64,000 bases of DNA, from assembly GCA_027422505.1 (NCBI GenBank), contig JAPQWV010001337.1, forward strand, positions 31,281 to 95,280, written 5' to 3'. The DNA comes from Craterostigma plantagineum. Lineage: Eukaryota > Streptophyta > Magnoliopsida > Lamiales > Linderniaceae. The notes below the pieces were generated by a model. The model was not told the DNA's origin and made no database searches. It was given only the letters and a program-made list of their open reading frames with translations. Of the stretch, positions 11,701-24,800 are shown one piece after another (position 1 is the first letter of the stretch; each line of letters starts with the position of its first letter). Both the position numbers and the translations under genes were made by a program.

Positions 11701-12422
11701 TGTAGAACATTATGATTGTTATAAATACGCCACGAGATTCTAGATTGTTTAGTAATGATGTGAATTATATGTAGTTTGGGACAAAGGAAAAGATGAGCGT
11801 GCATTTATTTATGAGATGATGTGGGGACAGGGATCGAGTGCATGCATTTATGCATATTATTCACCTACTGGGCAAATCGCTCAGGTTTTCGTGTTGTAGG
11901 TACATTCGAGTCCGGCGCCGGTACGCGTCGTGGCTGAGGTGGGCTGACGGCGGTGCTCCACGGACTTTTGAGGGCGAGGCTGTACATGGATGCGACCTGT
12001 GGAGCGACGATTGGGTTCTTAAAATTTTGAGATTTTGGGGCAACGGCCCATGTATAGAGATGACGATGTTAGATGTAATATATTTTATTTTTGAAAAAGT
12101 TTTTGGTCAGAAGGGTCTTCCGCGACTTACGTTGCGAAAATCCGCCACTAATTAGTATCAGAAAATGAGGGTCGCTTCAAGTATAGTCTTCTGTCTCCTG
12201 TCACGGCCTGATGCACTGGGTGTCACGGCCGTGACACATGACTATTTCCATCGTTTTTGCTCCGTTTTACCTCGTTTTCGCTCCTTTTCGCCCGAAAGTC
12301 GTCCTAAGCTCCTTCAATATCAAAATATGTGTAAATAGGCGATTAAGCGAATAAAATGATTGCTAGAGCTCTATTATAACCCAATTAGATACTACGATAG
12401 ACGTATTGAAATACGTTTATCA

Positions 12423-12437
12423 AACCTCCCCACACTT
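12423..12437 (-). other. Athila-like polypurine tract
   Basis: Minus strand reads AAGTGTGGGGAGGTT directly before the LTR start TGATAAACG. A second almost identical tract (AAGTGTGGGGAGAGG) lies internally at about 13772-13786. Extra internal tracts are known in some plant Gypsy elements. Confidence 0.85.
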
Positions 12438-13968
12438 AAGCATTTGCTTGTCCTCAAGTAAATTAGAAGTCAGATAAGGTATCAAATCAAGAACGGCACG
12501 ACTGTTCGCGGCTGATCATCCTAGCTAGAAAGCACAAATGAATAATGCACTATTGATCGGCACCTATCGACCCGAGCTTCCTTAGCACTGTTAAATCAAG
12601 AATCGCACCTCACAAGGATTCGCTCAAGTCACTCATTGTATAGGCTAGTATTAGTGAATCGCTCAAATCGTGCACTAGTCCAACCACTACCATAAGCTTG
12701 CAAGGAAATCGCATCTCTACTACTTAAAGTGGCAAGCATAAATGTGAGGGTCTTTTCGGGGGAAACGGGTCGAGTGATCATGAAGCGACAAGCATGTATA
12801 ATGAACATGTAATCTTAGAGCTAGGACATGTAAGCGAAAAATATCAAAGAACACAGCATGATCAAACATGACCGTCACATGCTCCAACGTAAGACTCAAC
12901 GTTCTTGCTCTGAAATCCTAGACTTTTCTGCCCGACTCTCTCGACTCAGTTCCCTTTCATTTTCTGCCCTTTCGCCATTACGCTCTACTTTTATGCACTG
13001 CCCTTATTCCCTAAACATCAAGGTCTGGCTTTTGTCGCAAAGAATACATCGTCACAGCGAATGCCGTATACCTAGGGATACTTATTACCAGGACCTATAT
13101 CTTGCAAAAGGTTTATGGGCTGGCTTATGCAAAGGATCGGGTCATTTCAGAAAACGGTCAAGTAAGGGACGGGTCATTTCACGAATAGCAGAGAAGAACA
13201 TCAAATCATACACTGAAACAGTAACTCTCAAGTTCGACTTCTGCTCTATTCTAATCAACTCAGGTTCATATAATCTGGAGGCTTATTCGGGTCAGCGGCT
13301 TCTATAATTAATGAGGTAAGCAGACGAACAGGCTCAGGCTCAAAATGGCTAACTAAGGGGATCGTGGTAGGAAAATGTGGCCATGGACTTAATTCATAAT
13401 GCTCTCATCATTATCATACTAACGCACCAGAAATAGTTTCAACACGCATCAGACAGGCAAGTTCTAGAGAGATATAGACTAGGCACATCACACAACCAAG
13501 AAAATGAGCATAAGCTCGTCAGGCTCAAACTCTCACAACGAAACAGGGTTATATGTACGAGTTTCTGAAAACAGTGTTGTATCTATTCAGGCAGACACGA
13601 TTCAATCAATCATGCATATCCTAATTGCTCACAAAATTTCATGTCATGCAAATCAACTCGCGATAAGTGCAAATAATCATGCCTGAGTTCAATAATTCAT
13701 GCCTTTCTAACGACATTGATAACTCACGGACGCGTCATAAAAAAAATTCGTGCAACCTCAACCTAAATTCCTCTCCCCACACTTAAGTCTGACATTGCCT
13801 CAACGTAGAAATGGATAAAAGGAAGGGAAAAAGAAGGTTAAAAGAGCAAAACTCCCCTAACGAATAAGTAACGTGGCGGTGCCTGAACGCGTGAAGATTG
13901 TGGATCGTGACTCGTGATATTTATCCTGATATAACTAAAAGGAAAATAAAACGTAAAAAGGAACTAGA
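12438..13968 (-). other. Athila-like 3' internal region, non-coding
   Basis: Where reverse transcriptase and integrase should lie there is only non-coding sequence with scattered short frames and no RT, RNase H or integrase motif on either strand. The sequence 13798-13968 leads to the hAT insertion and continues at 17340-17467 with the motif gggttgccttccaagaagcg, which I recall from non-coding parts of many Athila-like elements. Confidence 0.6.
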
Positions 13969-13979
13969 CCTAGATAGTA

Positions 13980-16900
13980 ATATGGGTGTTCAAAAGTCGG
14001 TTAACCGACCGAACCGAACCGAAAACCGAAAGTTCGGTACAAACTGAATACCGAAAAATATTCGGTTTGGTTTTCGAAAATGGAAAACCGAAAAAATCGG
14101 TTTTTTCGGTTCGGTAATTCGGTTAACCGAAGAAAAACCGAAAAACCGAAATAGCACAATAGACCAAATTATATAAATACTACCCAACGAACGGCCCATC
14201 TCAAATTAATACCTCTACCTCTACCAAATACAAGCCTAATACCTCTACCAAATACAAGCCCAATATAAATTTTCTCCAAAAAATTACACTACAGCAGGTC
14301 ATCGGCGATCCAAAATTTCCAACAGCATCTCATCCCTAACCTTAACCCAAGATAACTCGTCCCTCTTCGCTCGTCTTCTACGATTCCAAAGCATCTCCGG
14401 CCGGCCACTTTTCTCCGCCAGAAACGCCGTTGAATTCTTGGCCGAGAATCAGAATCAGCTCTACAACGCAAAGCTCGTCGGCTTTTTCAGGAAGAAACTC
14501 AGGTCAGTGCCCGCCCACTAATCCCTCCTTCGATTCCAAAGCATCTCAAGCTCTACTTGATTTAGTGCATTTAGATTTTACAAATATGTAAAAAATACTT
14601 CCCTTGTTTCGACAATAGCAGAATAGTAGTAGGAAATTTAATTCTTTTTTCTTTAATTGGGCATTTGTTTATTGGATTGACGATTTGAAATTAGTGGTAC
14701 TTGTGTTTGATTTTTATTTTTACATGTCCCTTATTAGGCAGATTTTTATTTTTACATGTCCCTTATAAGGCATGAACACCGAAGGACATTCTCGGACTTC
14801 TGTGGATTCTATTGAACCTCCATCAAGAACTCCAACTTCTGAAAATGATATCAATGATGCTGAAACAGAGGAACAAAGTGCAGAACGTAATAAGAGGCCA
14901 AAGAGAAAGGACACATCTAAGAGATCTCGAGTTGGGATAACTTTACATCCTGTACTGATAAAGATGGCAATCTGAGAGCTAAATGCAAATATTGCGAGAA
15001 AACGTACGCTGCTGATCCTTTAAGAGATGGAACATCTGGGATGAATAATCATTTGAGGATTTGTAAAAACCATCCCGATAATGTTCGAGAAAATCATTCG
15101 ATTCAGAGTTTTTGTCAAAGTGTGACAGGGGAATTGAGAGAAATGCCTTCTAATTGGAAGTTTGATCAAGACTCAATTTGAAAGTGCTAGCTCGGATGAT
15201 TATCATGGATGAATTGCCTTTCAAGTTTGTTGAAAATGAAGGATTTCGATACTTTATATTTGTGATTTGTCCTCAATTCTACGTACCATCAAGATCAACG
15301 ATCACTAGAGACTGTTACAAGCTATACTATGAAGAGCGGGAAAAGTTGAAGGGTTATCTTCGAACAAGTGGAAGAGAATTTCAATAACCACCGATACATG
15401 GACTTCGAATCAAAGGCTCAACTATTTGTGCTTGACCGGGCATTATATGGATGACGATTGGAAATTGCATAAGGTGATACTTAATTTCATTCCATGCCCT
15501 ACACATAAAGGTGATGAGGTTGGCTTGTTGATTGAAAAATGCTTTCTTGATTGGGGTATTGATAAGATAACCATTACTGTCGATAATGCTTCTTCTAACG
15601 ACACTACAGTTAGCTACTTGAGAAGAAGACTCATTAGTTGTGGTACGGCGATTTGTGCGGGAAAATTTTTACACATGAGATGTGTAGCACATATTGTTAA
15701 TCTTGTTGTGAAAGACGGACTCAAAGAGATGAATCAATCATTGGAACGTGTCCGCACGGTGGTTCGGTATGTTCGACAATCACCTTCAAGAATGAAGAAG
15801 TTTAATGATTTTTCTATTGAAGAAAAGGTTGAAAGTAAGAAATTCTTGTCTTTAGACGTTCCAACAAGGTGGAACTCGGTCTTTACAATGCTAGAGACAG
15901 TTGTGGTTTTTCAAGGAGTGTTTGATAGGTACAGTTCTTACGATTCTGATTTTTGTGCCGACTTTATGCCAGATGGGGTTCATGGGAAGATTGGTCTACC
16001 TATAAAACAAGATTGGGTTATTGTTGAACGGTTGGTGAAAGTGTTGAAGCACTTTTACGATTTTACAGATAGTGTTTCTGGTTCGTTGTATGTGACATCT
16101 AACACTTTTTTAGATGAGCTTAGTGAAATGGATATGTTGTTGAAGGGATGGGCGACGAGTGATGACGATATCTTAGCTTCCATGTCAAATGGGAGAGAGC
16201 GAAGTTCGACAAGTATTGGGGAAACATAGAGAAAATGAATATGTTGATCTTTGTGGTTGTTTTGCTTAATCCTTGTCACAAATTTAATTATCTTCAGTTC
16301 GTTCTGAAGAAGATTTATGGGGACGCTCGTGGTGAGGAAATGGCGAGCATGGCAAGGAATGCTCTTTATGAGATATTTGAAGATTATAGGAAGCGCTTTT
16401 CCTCTACATTATCTACGTCATGAACTTCTTCCATAAACACGAGCGATCCTGCATCAAGTAGTGAATCAGTTGAAAGAAGGGTGGCAAGGGGTTATCGACA
16501 GGATTATCGAGAATTATTGTCACAAAGTGGTGGTTTAAACCAATCAGAGGTGGACGTATATTTGAGCGAACGAGCTGAGGATGATACATTGCATTTTGAT
16601 ATCATCGGGTGGTGGAAACTACATAGTGTAAGATTTCAGATTCTATCTAGAGTGACTCGTGATGTGTTCGCTATGCCCGTAACTACAGTTGCTTCAGAAT
16701 CCACCTTTAGCACAGGAGGCCGAGTCATTGATGACTTCCGAGCTTCTCTCACTCCCAAGATGGCTCAATCATTGATTTGTTGTCAAGATTGGCTCCGTAG
16801 GACTCCAGTAAAATCAGCGGAAGAGGACTACGACGCACTCCAAAAGATCGAACAAGGTATTGGCAAGTATTCTTTTGTGTCTTTCTACGTAGTTCTTATG

Positions 16901-17328
16901 TTTATTCTTATGTTCACGTATGTTCATTTCTTATGTTCACGTAATGTTTGTTGAATGTTTATGTTGTCAGAGCTATGTTCAAGTGTTGGCACGGAATCAA
17001 CCATCATCGGATTATAAGAATGTTCAAGAATCGAAGAGTTGGCGCCATGGCGAAGGATTCTCTTGCAATTGATTATGTTGTTTGTATGTTAAATTATGTT
17101 AAGTGGCTTGTATGGGTGGATGTAAAACGAGGCTCGGCCAACGATTAATTTTGCATTTTTTTTTCATTTTCAGACTTTTAATTTCGGTTTTTCGGTTTTT
17201 AACCGAAACCGAACCGAAAGAATTCGGTTTTAACCGAAACATACCGAATAATTCGGTTCGGTTTTCGGTTCTGAAAATTAAAAACCGAAAATGGTTCGAT
17301 TCGGTTTGCTTTTTACCGAATGAACACT
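13980..17328 (+). mobile_element. Decayed autonomous-type hAT transposon
   Basis: Flanked on both sides by cctagatagta (13969-13979 and 17329-17339), which includes the 8-bp target duplication expected of hAT elements. Ends are inverted: gggtgttca near 13983 and tgaacactc at 17321-17329. Subterminal regions (14000-14150 and 17180-17320) are packed with aaccgaa/ttcggtt words in both orientations, the usual kind of transposase-binding region. The interior encodes a broken hAT transposase. It sits inside the Athila-like element, so it is younger than that insertion. Confidence 0.9.
14772..16954 (+). pseudogene. hAT transposase (BED zinc finger, RNase H-like core, hAT dimerisation domain)
   Basis: The N-terminal charged region (14772-14935) shifts frame into a BED-type zinc finger with CKYCEKTY and HLRIC near 14985-15070. 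The next part starts near 15178, and the frame changes again at about 15385 before TTDTWTSN. The catalytic core contains LCLTGHYMDDDW, TVDNASSND, HMRCVAHIVNLVV and DVPTRWNSVFTML (15426-16180). Another shift follows near 16195. A TGA at 16421-16423 precedes the C-terminal hAT dimerisation block VTTVASESTFSTGGRV (about 16680-16730). At least three shifts and one stop make it inactive. It resembles the Ac/RICESLEEPER-like group. Intact relatives elsewhere could still mobilise it. Confidence 0.93.
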
Positions 17329-17467
17329 CCTAGATAGTAGTAGTAGATATATTCATATGCGTCATAATCATAGGTAAATAAAAAAAAAGTATTAGATAGA
17401 TAAAAACTGGGTTGCCTTCCAAGAAGCGCTTCATTTACCGTCTTTAGCCGGACGTACCTTCGTTCAC

Positions 17468-20091
17468 TTAGGGTGGCTGGAAGTCTATATACAGTACCTC
17501 CTTTTTGCTTAAGTCTCCCTCGCCTACTCCCATACCTTGGAGGTGTCGCTTTTCGCCGGGCAGTGGTTTCAACTCTAGTGGCGCTCGCTTCTCGCCTGGG
17601 CTCTTGTCCTTAACTTCGTCACTGTTCTCCTCGACGGCTATAATGGGCTCGTCGTCTTTCTCCTCGCTCAACACCTGTGATAAACCTTGCACAGACGACG
17701 AGAAATCGTGCTCACAAACATCCAAGTAGTAGCATCTATTATCGTACTCGCTACTCTTTTTCATGGAGTCAGTCATATTAAACATAACTTTCTCGCCATC
17801 TACATTCAAAGTCAATGTTCCGTTCCTCACATCTATCAGAGTCTCGCCTGTAGCTCAGAATGGTCTACCTAGAATTAATGGAATATTTTCATCCTCGTCC
17901 ATCTCTAGGATCACAAAATCAGCAGGAATAACAAACTTATCGACCTTAACTAGAACATCCTCAATAACACCTAGGGGGTATTTTAACGATCTATCGGCCA
18001 ATTGAATACTCATCCTAGTGGGTCGTGGTTCACCTAATCCTAAGCACTTAAACATGGAATACGGCATTAAATTAATACTAGCGCCTATATCAGCTAAAGC
18101 ATGCTCAACAACTAAATCACCTATCAGACAAGGAATAGTAAAACTCCATGGATCCTTGAGCTTTTTCGGTGTCTTGCTCTGGAGTATCGCCGAGCACTCT
18201 CCTCGTAGGTATACTGTGGAGACGTGTTCGAGCTTCCGTCGATTCGTCAGCAAGTCCTTCAGGAACTTAACGAAGCTGGGCATCTGCACAATAGCTTCAA
18301 CAAACGGTAAGTTAATATGTAATTCTTTGCACATACCCATGAATCTGCCAATTAGCGCCTCGTCTTTGTCCTTCTTCAACCGTGCTGGATAGGGAATCTT
18401 CGGCTGGTACGGCATCACTGGTGGCCGCTCGTTCTCCCTCGCTTTTTTTTATTTTGGGTGCAGCCTCCTCCTTTTTAAGTTGAACCTTCTCTTTTTCAGG
18501 TGCAGCTCCCCTCAACCGAGCTGGATACGGAATCTTTGGCTGATACGGCTTAACGAATGGTCGTGTATTTCCCTCGTCATCATTGACCTTCTCGACTCTG
18601 CGCCCTTGCTTTCCTCTACTTCTAGCTCGTCGTGGCCCTCGAAATGGATTTTCTCCTTTGAATTCTGCTTGGCGGGAACTTCTTGCAATCCTCTCCCGCT
18701 CCTCAGGGTTATCGCGTTGCAGTACTCCTTAGGATTTGTCTCGATGTAGCTCGGGAGTGATCCTTGAGTTCGCCCCGCTAGTTGTTTTGCTAATTGGCCC
18801 ACTTGCTGCTCCAGCTTCTTAATCGAGGCGTCTGTGTTCTGGGCACGTACATCGTTTGCTTCCATGTACTCCTCCATCTTCATCATTCAATTCTCGTGAG
18901 CTGCGGTGGTGCTGCTGAAGTTCGTGAGGAGCGCCTTCATCATATCCTTCATCTCCCTCATGTCGTCGGATCCTCCCGCGGGTGCGTTCTGGTATTGGCG
19001 TGGCGCCCCATTTTGGAAACCGGATGGTCTTGGATGAAATCCTGGCGGTCCTTGCCCCTGGTGGTTCTGATTCCCGTACGCCAGGTTAGGATGCGCTCGA
19101 GGCTGGAAGTTTCCCTGGCCACCTTGGTAACTCCCCATATAAACTGCGTGCTCATGCCGAGTTGGCATTCAAACATTTCGTGAGCTGCGCCGCAGATCCC
19201 GCACAATGGCACGTATGGCATGTGCTCCGATGGTGCGGTGGTCGTCACGGCCTTCACGGGCTGTGTCTGCCCGGATTTCGGGAGTAGTGTGCCAATGACT
19301 GTCTGCAACTGAGAATTCGTCACCGCGATTTGTTGCTGGAGCGCCTCAAATTTGTCATTAGTGGTCGTCTCCTCGCTAATTCCGAACACGTCTGGTGTCT
19401 TCATCCTCGTATTGCCCATCATGAAGCTGTTCCTCGAATAGTCCTCAATCAGATTCCAAGCGTCGGTTGCACTGAGCTTCACGAGTCCTCCTCATGCGGC
19501 TTCGTCTAACATATGAACAGTCTGATCATTGAGCCCCTCGTGGAATCGATTGATCTGGGATGCCTTCGACATTCCGTGCTGGGGGCACTTCTTCAGTAGC
19601 GCCTTGTATTGCTCTCATACCTCGTAGAGGTTTTCTGAGTCCTTCTGGTGGAAAAGGGAGATCTCCGTCTTCAACCTTATAACCTTTGACAGTGGGAAGT
19701 AGTGGCCAATGAATTCGGCTCGCAGCTCCTCCCATGTGGTGATCGATCGGGGTGGTAACATCTCAAGCCAATCCTTCGCCCTGAACTTCAGTGAGAATGG
19801 GAACAACATCAATTTGATTGCATCGCCCGGGACCCCATTGATCTTAATGGTGTAGGTCACCGTCAGGAAGGCCTTCAGATGCGAGTAAGGGTCATCATCT
19901 GGATTTCCCTCAAACTGGTGTGTCCGGAAAATCATCTGACGCCAAGAGTGCTTCAGTTCGAAGTTATTGTTCTCGATCGGTGGAATAACGATCGCCGACT
20001 CCATACCGTCTAGTGCGGCGTTCTTGAGCAGATCTTGTAGTGACTGCTCCTCATCTGAAACGTTATGGACAGGTACCCTGTGATCCGACAT
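17468..20091 (-). pseudogene. Athila-like gag and protease, frameshifted
   Basis: The minus-strand start at 20091 (MSDHRVPVHN) opens a gag capsid domain with WEELRAEFIGHYFPLSK and SLFHQKDSENLYEV to about 19615. Further gag fragments in other frames continue to about 18500: a helix-rich segment near 19480-19190, and a Gly/Pro/Gln-rich stretch near 18890-19170. The protease segment (18418-17855) has the active-site variant ADIGASINLMPYS, with ADIGA where many retropepsins have DTGA, as is usual in Athila-type proteins. It is cut by a TGA at 17852-17854, after LGRPF. The same frame then goes on through DVRNGTLTLNVDGEKV to 17468. At least three frame changes plus this stop make it non-functional. 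Confidence 0.88.
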
Positions 20092-20277
20092 ATTTACTTC
20101 TGTATCTGAATCGTACCTTCAATAAGCAAAACAAAAACTAGCGAAGAAACAGATAAACACGTCGAAGAAACAATGAAAGTAATAATATTATAGAAAATGC
20201 AAATAACGAAAAACTAAGAAAAACGTCAAATAAAGTGGCTAAAGTACCGAACTACGGTGTTCCTAATATTAATCTAC

Positions 20278-20295
20278 TCCCCGACAACGGCGCCA
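20278..20295 (-). other. Primer binding site, tRNA-Asp type
   Basis: Minus strand reads TGGCGCCGTTGTCGGGGA, close to the tRNA-Asp-complementary site common in Athila/Tat elements, with T in place of the usual C at one position. It starts six bases after the LTR end. Confidence 0.85.
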
Positions 20296-20301
20296 AAAAC
20301 T

Positions 20302-21856
20302 TGATCGACACGTGGTGCTAATGTAAATTGCAAGTGCGACAAGTGATAATATAAAACGAATACCTAATTACTATCACCAACGTGCGATAGGCAGTGGACC
20401 TATCGTGTGTAGTGCAGTAAAGTGAGTAAACGAGTATCGAACATGAGGAATAAATTGACTACTAGTATTAACCTATCGACTCGATATCTAGCCTAAATAA
20501 AATACGCAGATGGTGTTACGAACTATCTTAACAGATTACTCCTAAATCAACGAGAGAATAAAAGAATACGCCTAAAACTGGTAAAGGAACCTTCAGATAA
20601 TAGAGATGTGCTCGGGATTCGAATCCCGCTAGGTACTATCGGTTAAGACAAAGAATTATCGCTCGTACGTGATTCTGACTAGATCGCAGTAATTTCCTAC
20701 CCGCTCACGAGTTTGTTGTCGCCCTAAACGCTCGCGGGGATCTAAGATTCAGTAATTACTAAAGGCGAGGATCGAGTATTTGCTTTCGCCCTATACTCGA
20801 ATCCTATCTTCTACGAATGGCCTAATCGTTGTTTAGTTGTCGCCCTAAACGATTTTCCACACGATCACTTTAACACATGGACATATTAAAGCGACGGAAC
20901 AATTTCATAGACAGATAAACAGTCATAAACACGAGTCACGATTAAACATATGTCTTAATTACGAAATATCCTAGCGTTCATCTAATCCCAAACACATAGG
21001 GGATTTACCTACGCATAATTGATGGGAAAACAACGAAAGAAATAAGAAACGAAGAAGAAGAATTCATGATCTTGAATACTGATGATCTGGGATGATGGCA
21101 CGGATGAATCTTCGTTCTGCGCTCAATTTGGCGTGATTGCGTTGTTGATCCGTCTCTCGTGCTTCTCCAACGGAATTCTATGTTTTTGGCGTCTGTAATT
21201 CGTCTCTTATGAATTAGGGTTGATATCTGGTGAGAATCCCCCTTTTCTGGATCGAAATCGGGCCTTTATAGTGAAATTCGACACTGTCACGGCCTGGGAC
21301 ATGATACGTCACGGCCGTGACACTATCTGGGCACAAAAGAGCTCACTGCCGAGCGTCACGGCCTGGTGCAGTAGTGTCACGGCCGTGACACTCTCAACAG
21401 TTTTGCGGCAATTTCGTATTTCTCTCAGATGGAGGGGTAAACGGTGTTCGATTGACCTGAAAGTTTAACCATAGATAGAAGACTCGCCAGTCTCAATTCT
21501 GACCAAAGGGATTCTTAATCCGAGATCTGGATTGAGAGATATGAATTTTCTAATGTTGCTGCTGAACTGGGTCACGGTCTGGTGCAAGAAGTGTCACGGC
21601 CGTGACTTCCGGCAGTATAGTCTTCTGTCTCCTGTCACGGCCTGATGCACTGGGTGTCACGGCCGTGACACATGACTGTTTCCGTCATTTTTGCTCCGTT
21701 TTGCCTCGTTTTCGCTCCTTTTCGCCCGAAAGTCGTCCTAAGCTCCTTCAATATCAAAATATGTGTAAATAGGCGAATAAGCGAATAAAATGATTGCTAG
21801 AGCTCTATTATAACCCAATTAGATACTACGATAGACGTATTGAAATGCGTTTATCA
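20302..21856 (-). repeat. Athila-like 5' LTR, 1555 bp
   Basis: Uninterrupted copy. The primer binding site is beside it at 20278-20295. Four paired GTCACGGCC modules lie at about 21285-21321, 21354-21389, 21571-21606 and 21633-21670. Confidence 0.93.
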
Positions 21857-24800
21857 CCAGCGTTCATTCTTCAAACTCAAGGCCTAGATATTTATGTTCA
21901 ACAGTTCTGGGGCACACTAGAAAATATAAGAGTGAACACAAGCACCAAATTGAAAGCAACAATTAACGAGACAGAGGTGATCCTCACAAAGACGATTCAC
22001 TGATGAGTTCTCAAATTCCCTATGATGTTTACGTACGAGGCCTTTCCATCCGGCGCAGATCTTCTACAAGATCTCAAGCGAGTAGGCCATGCAAAACATC
22101 TGACAAGACTCTGTGACTATACATTGGGGGGCATTCCTAGCCCTTGGAGGACTCTGTTTGGTCTTGTCAACAAATGCCTGTCACCCAAACATAGTAGGTT
22201 CGACAGGTGCAATACCAATGTGCTCACAATCTGTCACTGGATTATTTTCAACAAGCACATTTACTTTTCACAAGTTATTTGGAACGACCTCGTGGATCAT
22301 CTTAATCATCGAGGAAAATCACAGAAGACTGAAGTCGTTCCATATCTCAGATGGTTGCAGCTAATTGTTGACTATTTCCTAACAGCCAGTCCAGAAATTC
22401 CAACATTCAGCTATGAGAGGAGTTCTCGCACTCCGACACTGAAGCCACTTATCTTCCGTAAGACAAAGGCCAGCGAAGTCGATCGACAGTGCCGATCAAT
22501 GCCTATTCCAAAGGTGTCATGGTCAAGTATCGTCTGGAAAACAACCGACCTGCTCTCACGGCTCCGACGACCCAATCGTGTCCAACCCAGGAGCACCCCT
22601 TAGTGAACGTGAGGGTCCTGTGAGCGATCCGGCCGGGGCATCCTCTGAAGACACCGAAACTGATGAAGAAGATCATGGTGATGACATAACGGGCAAACGA
22701 CGTGAGCAGCAACAGAAACAAACACATGGAGAACCCGTTGTGTCGCCCATAACCTCCCCGACCGCCACCCAAGGCACTATAGACCGGGCTGAACCCTTAG
22801 GAACAGCATCGATATACTCGATATCCGAGTAGAAGACGCCAACCTAGCCCACAGGCGCATGAGTCTACCCCACCTTTCCATTCACCCATCTCCCAACAGA
22901 CGGATGTCACAAAATCACATGGGGAACCAAGACAACCATCACCGCCTCCTTCTGAAGCGATCGATGTAGTTACAGGTGGTCCACAGCCCCTGACCACCAC
23001 ACCTTCTTCACGCACAATAGGTGTCCCTGCTATGCCTCTCTTTTTCAAACCCTTAGGGATACTAACACCTGGCACTCTAGGTATTCGTGGCCTAGCTGGA
23101 ACTTCCATAGACACATCCATAATGGATGTCGTTCGAGGATTAGAAGGAAGACCCACCACTGCAACGTCCACTCCAACAACGGTAATGGGCCACCCACTCA
23201 CTCAACCAATGGATGTGGTGAAATGGTAAGCCTTAGTGGCTCCGATTTGGTTACCCACGCAGGTCATAGTTCACCTGCTACAACGGCCATAGCGACTAAC
23301 TCAAACAATGTCACTAAGATCGGCTGGAAATCCTGCCATAGTAAGTGCAGGTCACGCATCGAGCACATATTCTGATGCTGTGTCAACAGAACGTCCCGTG
23401 ACGATTTTGGCAGGTTATCGCCCCCGTTCGTCACCAAGGAGGCCTTATCCCAAGAAGTCCAGAAGGCTTCCCACACTTAATGACAACGTCAGGAAGACCG
23501 TCGATGCACTTGTTCCCACGCTCAAAGAAACCATCCTTGAACAAGTGTGTACGATGATTGATTCAGTCGTCAGGGATAAGGGCAAACTCCAGTGACGGAC
23601 GAAGCCATTGTAAATACAACCCCGAACACACCTTACGCCACTACAAGCCTCACAACCACCAAACCCATACACCATTCACATCTTAGAGCTTCACAGCATA
23701 CTAGTTGGCAGCCTCTTCGAACTCCCACTACGAACCGCCGATGAAGAAAAACTATACAAAAAGCTACTCGAGCTCGCCAACTAGCCCCCACAATCAACCT
23801 GCCGTGAAGAAGGCTCCCGCCCCAAACGATGCCATGACCATCCGGATTATCAAGATAGCTCTGAGTGGGAGAAAAAGCAGCAGAAGACAACATCTGGCGA
23901 TCGCGGTCGCGGAGGAGGACGCGGGAAAACGCCAAGTCATCAAGCTGGTACCTCATCAACCAACCCACCACCACAACACTCTTCCGGAGCCAAACAAGCT
24001 CTGTCAGGGTCAAATCAGACAACTTCCCTTGACAGAGACGAGCCTGGCCCCGGACAGATTTTCACCCAATCAGTCCAAACAACAATAAGCCTCGTCCCAA
24101 CGATCCTCAAATCTATATCGACAGGTACATCTTAGACGAGGAATGGCTAAACAGAACTGAGACAGCATAAGAGTCCCGGATCAATAGCATCAGATACTTC
24201 TTGAGAGCAGCGGCATCAGACTTCTGCTTTATCGAGCCAGAGGAAGAGGAACATGGAGAAAATCCAGAGGCTGGCCTTCCAGAACTTCCAGATCTCCTAA
24301 CATCAAGTACCTGAGCAATCGACGCCTGGTTACAAGTGGGAGGAGACTCCTTGGGATAACAAGAAGATCAAGGATCCCTACCTTGAAGACTACTATCCAA
24401 GCATCTTACGAAATGAGGAAGAAATTAAGAGAGTCGACGAGCTGAAGCTTTGAGGTCTTGAACATCTCAAAGGGATGCGAAAGGGTCTTGATCATCTGAT
24501 CATGTTCTGGGAATCGTCAAACAGGGGTGGAAGAAGCACAGAAAAATACAAGAGATGCCTTCAACTTCAACATCCCATCCACGATATCAAAGACATAGAG
24601 CCCACAACAAGAAAATACAGAGGCGCTATCTATGTTATCGAGAGACACGACAGGAAAATCGTCAGATTATCAAAAGCCAATCTTCCCATCTCCCAACGGG
24701 AGAAGTAAATAAGCTCTACAACTTGTATCACAAGTTCACCCTCAACACTAAAGAAAGAAGACAAGGATTCATGGCGATCAAGCAATGCATGCTGAGGCAA

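Larger units (their letters stand above)
8815..12179 (+). mobile_element. Solo LTR, 3365 bp, inserted in the Athila-like LTR
   Basis: It has ends TGTAATACCC...GGTCGCTTCA and is flanked by aatat (8810-8814) and agtat (12180-12184). The intact Athila-like LTR has agtat once at the same place, so this is a 5-bp target duplication with one later mutation. There is no second LTR, primer site or coding region inside, so it is best read as a solo LTR left after recombination between the two LTRs of a large Gypsy element. Orientation is a guess from the TGTAATACCC start. It contains short repeats at 10113-10275 and a hairpin array at 11257-11700. Confidence 0.85.
7517..12422 (-). repeat. Athila-like 3' LTR, interrupted by a solo LTR
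   Basis: The matching parts are 7517-8814 and 12180-12422 (about 1.54 kb), equivalent to 20302-21856. They are separated by an inserted 3365-bp solo LTR with a target duplication. It contains four GTCACGGCC modules. Differences from the other LTR include single substitutions and a 2-bp indel at the outer end. Confidence 0.93.
7517..21856 (-). mobile_element. Athila-like Ty3/Gypsy element without pol, carrying two younger insertions
   Basis: Two LTRs (7517-12422 and 20302-21856) share TGATCGACACG...CGTTTATCA ends, and the element is flanked by the 5-bp duplication ccagc (7512-7516 and 21857-21861). The primer site by the right LTR and the polypurine tract by the left LTR show that it reads on the minus strand. 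The interior has gag and protease but no reverse transcriptase, RNase H or integrase. After subtracting the solo LTR and the hAT insertion, the interior is only about 4.5 kb. The LTRs differ at a few percent of positions over their first ~330 bp by eye, so the insertion is not very recent. Confidence 0.93.
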
